NCBI GenBank assembly: GCA_008638375.1
Contig: CM018037.1
Location: 28,556,576 to 28,620,575, forward strand
Source: Nyssa sinensis
Lineage: Eukaryota; Streptophyta; Magnoliopsida; Cornales; Nyssaceae
DNA: 64,000 bases
Direction: 5' to 3'
The notes under the pieces were generated by a model. It made no database searches. It saw only the letters and a list, made by a program, of their open reading frames with translations, and had not been told where the DNA came from. A program made the translations under genes and the position numbers. Positions 59,697-64,000 of the stretch are shown one piece after another; positions within the stretch are counted from its first letter, which is position 1; every line of letters begins with the position of its first letter.

Positions 59697-59930
59697 AATG
59701 GAAATTTTCCAATTCAAGGAAACTAATCCACAATGTGTCACTAGGAAAATAACATTTGTAGTTAAAACATCTATCAGAGTAAATAGAAATTTTTAGCTTT
59801 TTAAAAAGTTTTCCTAGAATTATCTTCCATTAAACAGTTATTGGAATACAAATCTCCTTTTTCTACAAACTATTATGGAACAAATTTCTATCGTTAAAAG
59901 CTACAGACATATTCTTTAACAGTTTTAGTC

Positions 59931-61234
59931 ATGGAAGCTCCAAAGATTTGCTTGAAGCTTCTTATCAATGCAAAAGCCCCCAAAGTCTTTTTTGCTGAAG
60001 CTGGAAAGGACTTTGTAGATTTCCTATTCCACCTACTTTCTCTGCAAGTTGGAACCATTATCAGGCTCCTCACTAATAAAACCATGGTAGGCTGCATTGG
60101 AAACCTGTGCCAAAGTATTGAAAACTTGAATGAAGCTTACATGTAACCCAATCGAAAGAAAGACTTGCTTTTGAAGCCTAATGCATCGGATTCTGTGGCT
60201 AATGTTTTGCTCTTGTTGCCGGCCAATTGCGTGTCTTCAGCTGACAGAAAGTTCTACAACTGCGTAAACAATCACCGGTATGTGACAAGCGATCCTGGTG
60301 CTACTTGTCCTGGGTGCAGGAGCAGAATGTCAACAATAGTGACATATATTGCTCTAGTTAATGCAACCACAACTTTAAATACAGAGAGAGGTTATGTGAA
60401 TGGCTTAGTTACCTATTTGGTGATAGATGATTTGTAAGTGATACCAATTTTTATGATATATGCCATTTCCATACTGAACAAGTGTAATGTTACAGATTTT
60501 GACATTCTTGAAGAGATGGTGGTTGAGTTTGGCATAGAAGAGGTAATGAAATCCTCTCTAATTAACATGTGCATATTCAGGTTTTGTTTTATAGTAGTCA
60601 ATCTTTTGAGGATGGGTATTGTTGCAATGATAATGTTATTTCATTGTCACATGGAGGTCACATGTTCAAATTGTTAAAATAGCCTCTCGACATTTGGGTG
60701 TAAAACTGCATATATCTAACTTTCTTTAGACTCACCAGTGGCGGAACCTATAGTAGTCCATCCTTTATCTTGTTAGGTGTTTAAATCAGATCAAATTGAT
60801 AAAGAATGCATCTTGGAATCATTTATCCAGGAATTCTTTGACCTTTTTTTTCTCTAACAAGTAAGAATATATATATATATATGAGAAACTGAAAGGGAAG
60901 CAATATCTCTAGTGGTTTTTTTTTTCTTCAAAAATATTTCTTTTAAATGGCATTGGAAGTGTCCTAGAGAGCTCTTCTTCCTAGTGGAATTCAAAATTTA
61001 CTGTTATATAGATATAATATAACAAGTATAAAGTTTAGTAATACTATTGTCTATAAGATTGATTGGAAGTGCACTTAATGAAAAGTTATTTCCTCTTTCT
61101 CCTCTTTGTAGGTTTTGAAATTGTTGAAGGCTTCTTTACAATCAAAAATAGCTCTCACTCAGGTCTTCGTCGGGGAGAAGGGGATCAAAGATACGAGGGC
61201 ACCAAAATCACATGAAGTTGATCCTGGGGTTTGA
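59931..61234 (+). pseudogene. DUF674 family pseudogene, copy D
   Basis: Exon 1 (59931-60542) has exactly the 612 bp seen in A and C, and exon 2 (61112-61234) the same 123 bp as in A, with intact donor and acceptor sites. Two in-frame TAA codons break exon 1: 60144-60146 (where paralogs have Gln after NEAYM) and 60435-60437 (after VTYLVIDDL, where paralogs have a hydrophobic residue). Otherwise the protein is close to A and B (MEAPKICLKLLINAKAPKVF, YNCVNNH...TCPGC). This is a recently dead copy. The intron carries the same SINE-like insertion as copy B. Confidence 0.9.
60597..60762 (+). mobile_element. SINE-like insertion in DUF674 copy D intron
   Basis: tattgttgcaatgataatgt, ggaggtcacatgttcaaatt and agcctctcgacatttgggtg match the copy B insertion (36650-36812) position for position and interrupt the intron at the same site. 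It therefore predates the B/D duplication. Confidence 0.6.
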
Positions 61235-62112
61235 GAATTCTAGGTTTTTAGAAATTAGTTTGATAGGAAACATATTAATCTAGGTTTATATTTTGCTCTA
61301 TTTTCTGCAGCTACATAGTTAAGTTGACATCAAACAGCTTAGTCTTTGAAAGTAAAATACTAGTTTCAAAGTTAAAATCAGACTTGTGAATATTGTGTTT
61401 GTTTATTTGTTTATTTTGCATCAATCTTAATCATGACAGATCTCGAGTGTGCAATTAAAAGTAGAAACCATTTGTATCCCAACCATTTGTTTCATCCTCT
61501 TACAGTATATAGACTCATTCTGATGCAATATAATTATTGTTTTATCATGCAATCTATAAGTATATTTCAAAGTGAAGTGATTACTCACATAATGTTTTAA
61601 CTCTCCCTTGAATGTCAACTTCATAAGTTTTTATTTTGGGAAAGTGACAATAATCGAAATCCTAACGGCATTATTTTTCCTCTCCTTTTTAAAAGTCGAG
61701 GGGCGAGCTGAGATGACGAAATAGATTTGAGTCTTGTCAGACTTCAAGTCCCTATGTCAATTCTTGGTGACACCCTTTAAGGCCACTTTATTAGCTAAAT
61801 GTCAGATCACACACCGACTGGTGGTGGATCAATGGATTTACCTGTTGAGGCATAAGTCACTCGCAGATTCCCACCACTCCAAAAAAAAAAAAAAATTCTT
61901 TCCTTTTGAATGTCTTGTTAACACTTTCACAGTGCTATGGTAACGTTGATGTTTACCATTACTTAACAGTTTTTCAATATTATTATTATTGTATCTAGAG
62001 TGCAAACTAAGAAGTCTCACAAAATGTCACCCTTATAATATACATTGTGTTTCCAAAAGATAGGGACTAGGGTACCACATAGATGTATATCAATCCAATT
62101 TGTATGTGTGTC

Positions 62113-62147
<35 letters not shown>

Positions 62148-62775
62148 TTCTATAAAATTAACAAGATTTTTTATAGTAGCATAACATATTTAGCTATATT
62201 TTCTAGAGAAAATGAATGTATATATACTTTATTCATTGTAATATAACATAATATTATATGATAATTAGTTATTTTTTCATTTGATATTACCATTTCATTA
62301 CAAATTTATAACACATAACAAGTTGAGACTTCTTGGTGAAATATGCTTCATTGTCTTTTTAGGTCAAAAGTGGAGCCCAAATTAGATTCCTTGCTTTACG
62401 CAACCTCATTTATTTTTTCCGTTCGCCTTTATAGCAGAGTTAACCTTATTTGCAAGGGAGAGTAAAGGAAAAAAGTTGAGAGAGAAAAGGAAAAGGTAGC
62501 CCAAATAAAAGAAAAGGGATTCACTAATCAAGTGAAAAGGATCATGTATAACAATCTTCTTTGTCTTTATCTCTATTTTCTTTTACTTTTGTCTTCTACT
62601 CATACATTTTCTTAACCCATATAATCAAGTGAAAGAGATAGACTTTTGTCTTTATCTCTATACATATACATACACACACACACACATATAGGGAAAGACA
62701 GATACTATATATATGTACGTAATATGTATCTTTATGACTATATGCATGTGTGTTTTTCGCTCTTTCTTTCTGTTC

Positions 62776-62807
<32 letters not shown>

Positions 62808-63430
62808 GTGAGTGTGTATGAAATTTTATAGCCTTACTCCATAGAATAAAGGAATAAGATTGCTTAGCCGAACCCAAATAATTGGAAAAATTCTTAAATG
62901 AGTTATGTATATATGTATCATACACATATACACTCTTTAGTACTAGTCCATTTTTTTTCATTTTTCTCACTTGTGGGATTTGTATTAGAGCAGTAATACA
63001 GCCTAAATTCATTTTCTATGGAAGTTCAATTTTGTTAAATTTAAACATTTTGTGATTGAATATCTCCAATTTAAATTTTGTGGTACAAAGCTCCAATTTA
63101 ATGCACCAAACGCAGCCTAATTCCCTTAATAGCTGGAAATGACAGAACTTGGCTCATTTTGAGGGAAAGTTTAAATTTGAAACTTTTCTTTCAAATGTAA
63201 ATTTTCAAATTTAAGAATACTAGTTCATAAACATGTCATAAGAGAAATAGCATTTGCAGTTAAACATCCATTGGATTAAATGGAAAATTTTAATTTTTTG
63301 AAAAGTTTTCCAATAATTATCTTCCATTAATAGTTATTGGAATTCCAATCTCCTTGATATGTAAATTTAATACAAACTATTATAAAGGAAGTCTCGATCC
63401 TTACAAACTATATTCTTTCTAGTTGTAGCC
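61235..63430. other. Duplicated DUF674 spacer between copies D and E
   Basis: Collinear with the region after copy B and before copy C, but without the solo LTR (empty site at 61941-61946) and without about 1.16 kb present at 37625-38780. It contains (TA)n (about 62118-62150), (CA)n and (GT)n runs; frames through them are artefacts. Bases 62340-63430 form the upstream region of copy E. Confidence 0.75.
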
Positions 63431-64000
63431 ATGGCAGCTTCAAAGATTAGTTTGAAGCTTCTTTTTGATTCAAAAACCCGCAAAGTCATCTTTGCTGAAG
63501 CTGGAAAGGACTTTATAGATTTCCTTTTTCATCTGCTTTCTCTACCAGTTGGAACCATTTTGAGGCTCCTCACTGATCAAACCGTAGTTGGCTGCATTAG
63601 AAACCTGTTCCAAAGTATTGAAAACTTGAATGAAGCTTATATGCAACCCAACCAAAACAAGGAGTTGCTTTTGAAGCCCACTGCACCAGATTATATGGCT
63701 TATGTTTCGCCCTTATTGCTTGCCAATACGGTGTCCCCAACTGTCAGAAAGTTCTATAACGGTGCAAACAATCACTAGTATATGACAAGCAATTTAGGTG
63801 TTGCTTGTCCTTCTTGTAGGGTCTTGATGTCAGCAACGGTGGCATATGTTGCTCTAGTTAACATAAACCCAAGTTCATCTGGCGAGGGGGGTTATGAAAG
63901 GCTTAATTACTTATATAGTGATAGATGATTTGTTAGTGATGCCAATTTCTCTAATAATTGGCATTTCCATATTGAAAAAGTGCAATGTTTTAGGGGTTGA
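63431..64000 (+). pseudogene. DUF674 family pseudogene, copy E (cut by window end)
   Basis: It starts MAASKISLKLLFDSKTRKVI and is closest to copy C. A TAG at 63776-63778 replaces the Arg codon of the NNHRY block. A 2-bp loss at about 63896 (ggttatgaaag against ggttatgtgaaag in paralogs) shifts the frame before YVKGL. The first Cys of the potential metal set is also changed (YNGANNH). The gene runs to the right edge before the exon 1 donor. Confidence 0.88.

Noticed and set aside
62596..63012. 138-residue minus-strand frame
   Set aside because: Runs through (TA)n/(CA)n/(GT)n repeats and the shared DUF674 upstream region; no conserved protein in the paralogous block.
1..64000. CRISPR arrays, bacterial operons, rRNA or tRNA genes
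   Set aside because: Both strands were read for them; repeats present are plant TEs, microsatellites or minisatellites, and no convincing tRNA or rRNA was seen.

Overview
The window reads as nuclear DNA of a dicot flowering plant, probably woody. Genes are split by AT-rich introns with GT-AG borders. The recognisable proteins are plant families (HEXO1-type beta-hexosaminidase, plant MKP1, plant-specific DUF674), and more than half of the bases are plant transposable elements or decayed repeats. There is no sign of bacterial operons, CRISPR or organellar genes. The exact species cannot be told from sequence alone.

1-14 kb: the window opens inside an intron of a HEXO1-like gene, where the 3' half of a Ty1/copia element (RT, RNase H, 3' LTR) sits. 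The last five recognisable coding exons of HEXO1 follow (2699-2732, 4297-4395, 5047-5106, 5206-5456, 10757-10932). The 5.3-kb intron before the last exon is swollen by a small gag-only copia element with a perfect 5-bp target duplication (5609-7656), itself carrying a nested Mutator-like MITE, and by a 5'-truncated LINE (about 8930-10279). An AT-rich intergenic stretch follows.

14.5-25.2 kb: an MKP1 gene (MAP-kinase phosphatase, plus strand). One 2.5-kb coding exon carries nearly the whole protein. The last 18 residues lie in a tiny exon 5.7 kb downstream (23411-23467), beyond an intron that holds a LINE fragment, direct repeats and a MITE. In Arabidopsis HEXO1 and MKP1 are, as I recall, adjacent loci (At3g55260/At3g55270), so this looks like retained microsynteny.

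25-64 kb: a cluster of six DUF674 copies. A (29660-31993) and C (43399-45260) have open two-exon reading frames. B, D, E and the inverted copy F are pseudogenes with deletions, nonsense codons or frameshifts. B-C and D-E look like two copies of one duplicated block. The cluster is broken up by a 2.9-kb probable solo LTR (39087-42005, TSD gttga), a complex tandem repeat array (about 34-35 kb), MITEs, and a roughly 11.8-kb Ty3/gypsy-type derivative (about 47223-59006). That derivative has a gag remnant, no visible pol, a 1.9-kb 3' LTR and a 2.8-kb insertion inside gag.

The three host gene groups are not functionally linked: glycan trimming (HEXO1), stress/immune MAPK dephosphorylation (MKP1) and a family of unknown function (DUF674). 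The most informative content is the layered history of insertions and duplications, which can be ordered because paralogous copies supply empty sites.
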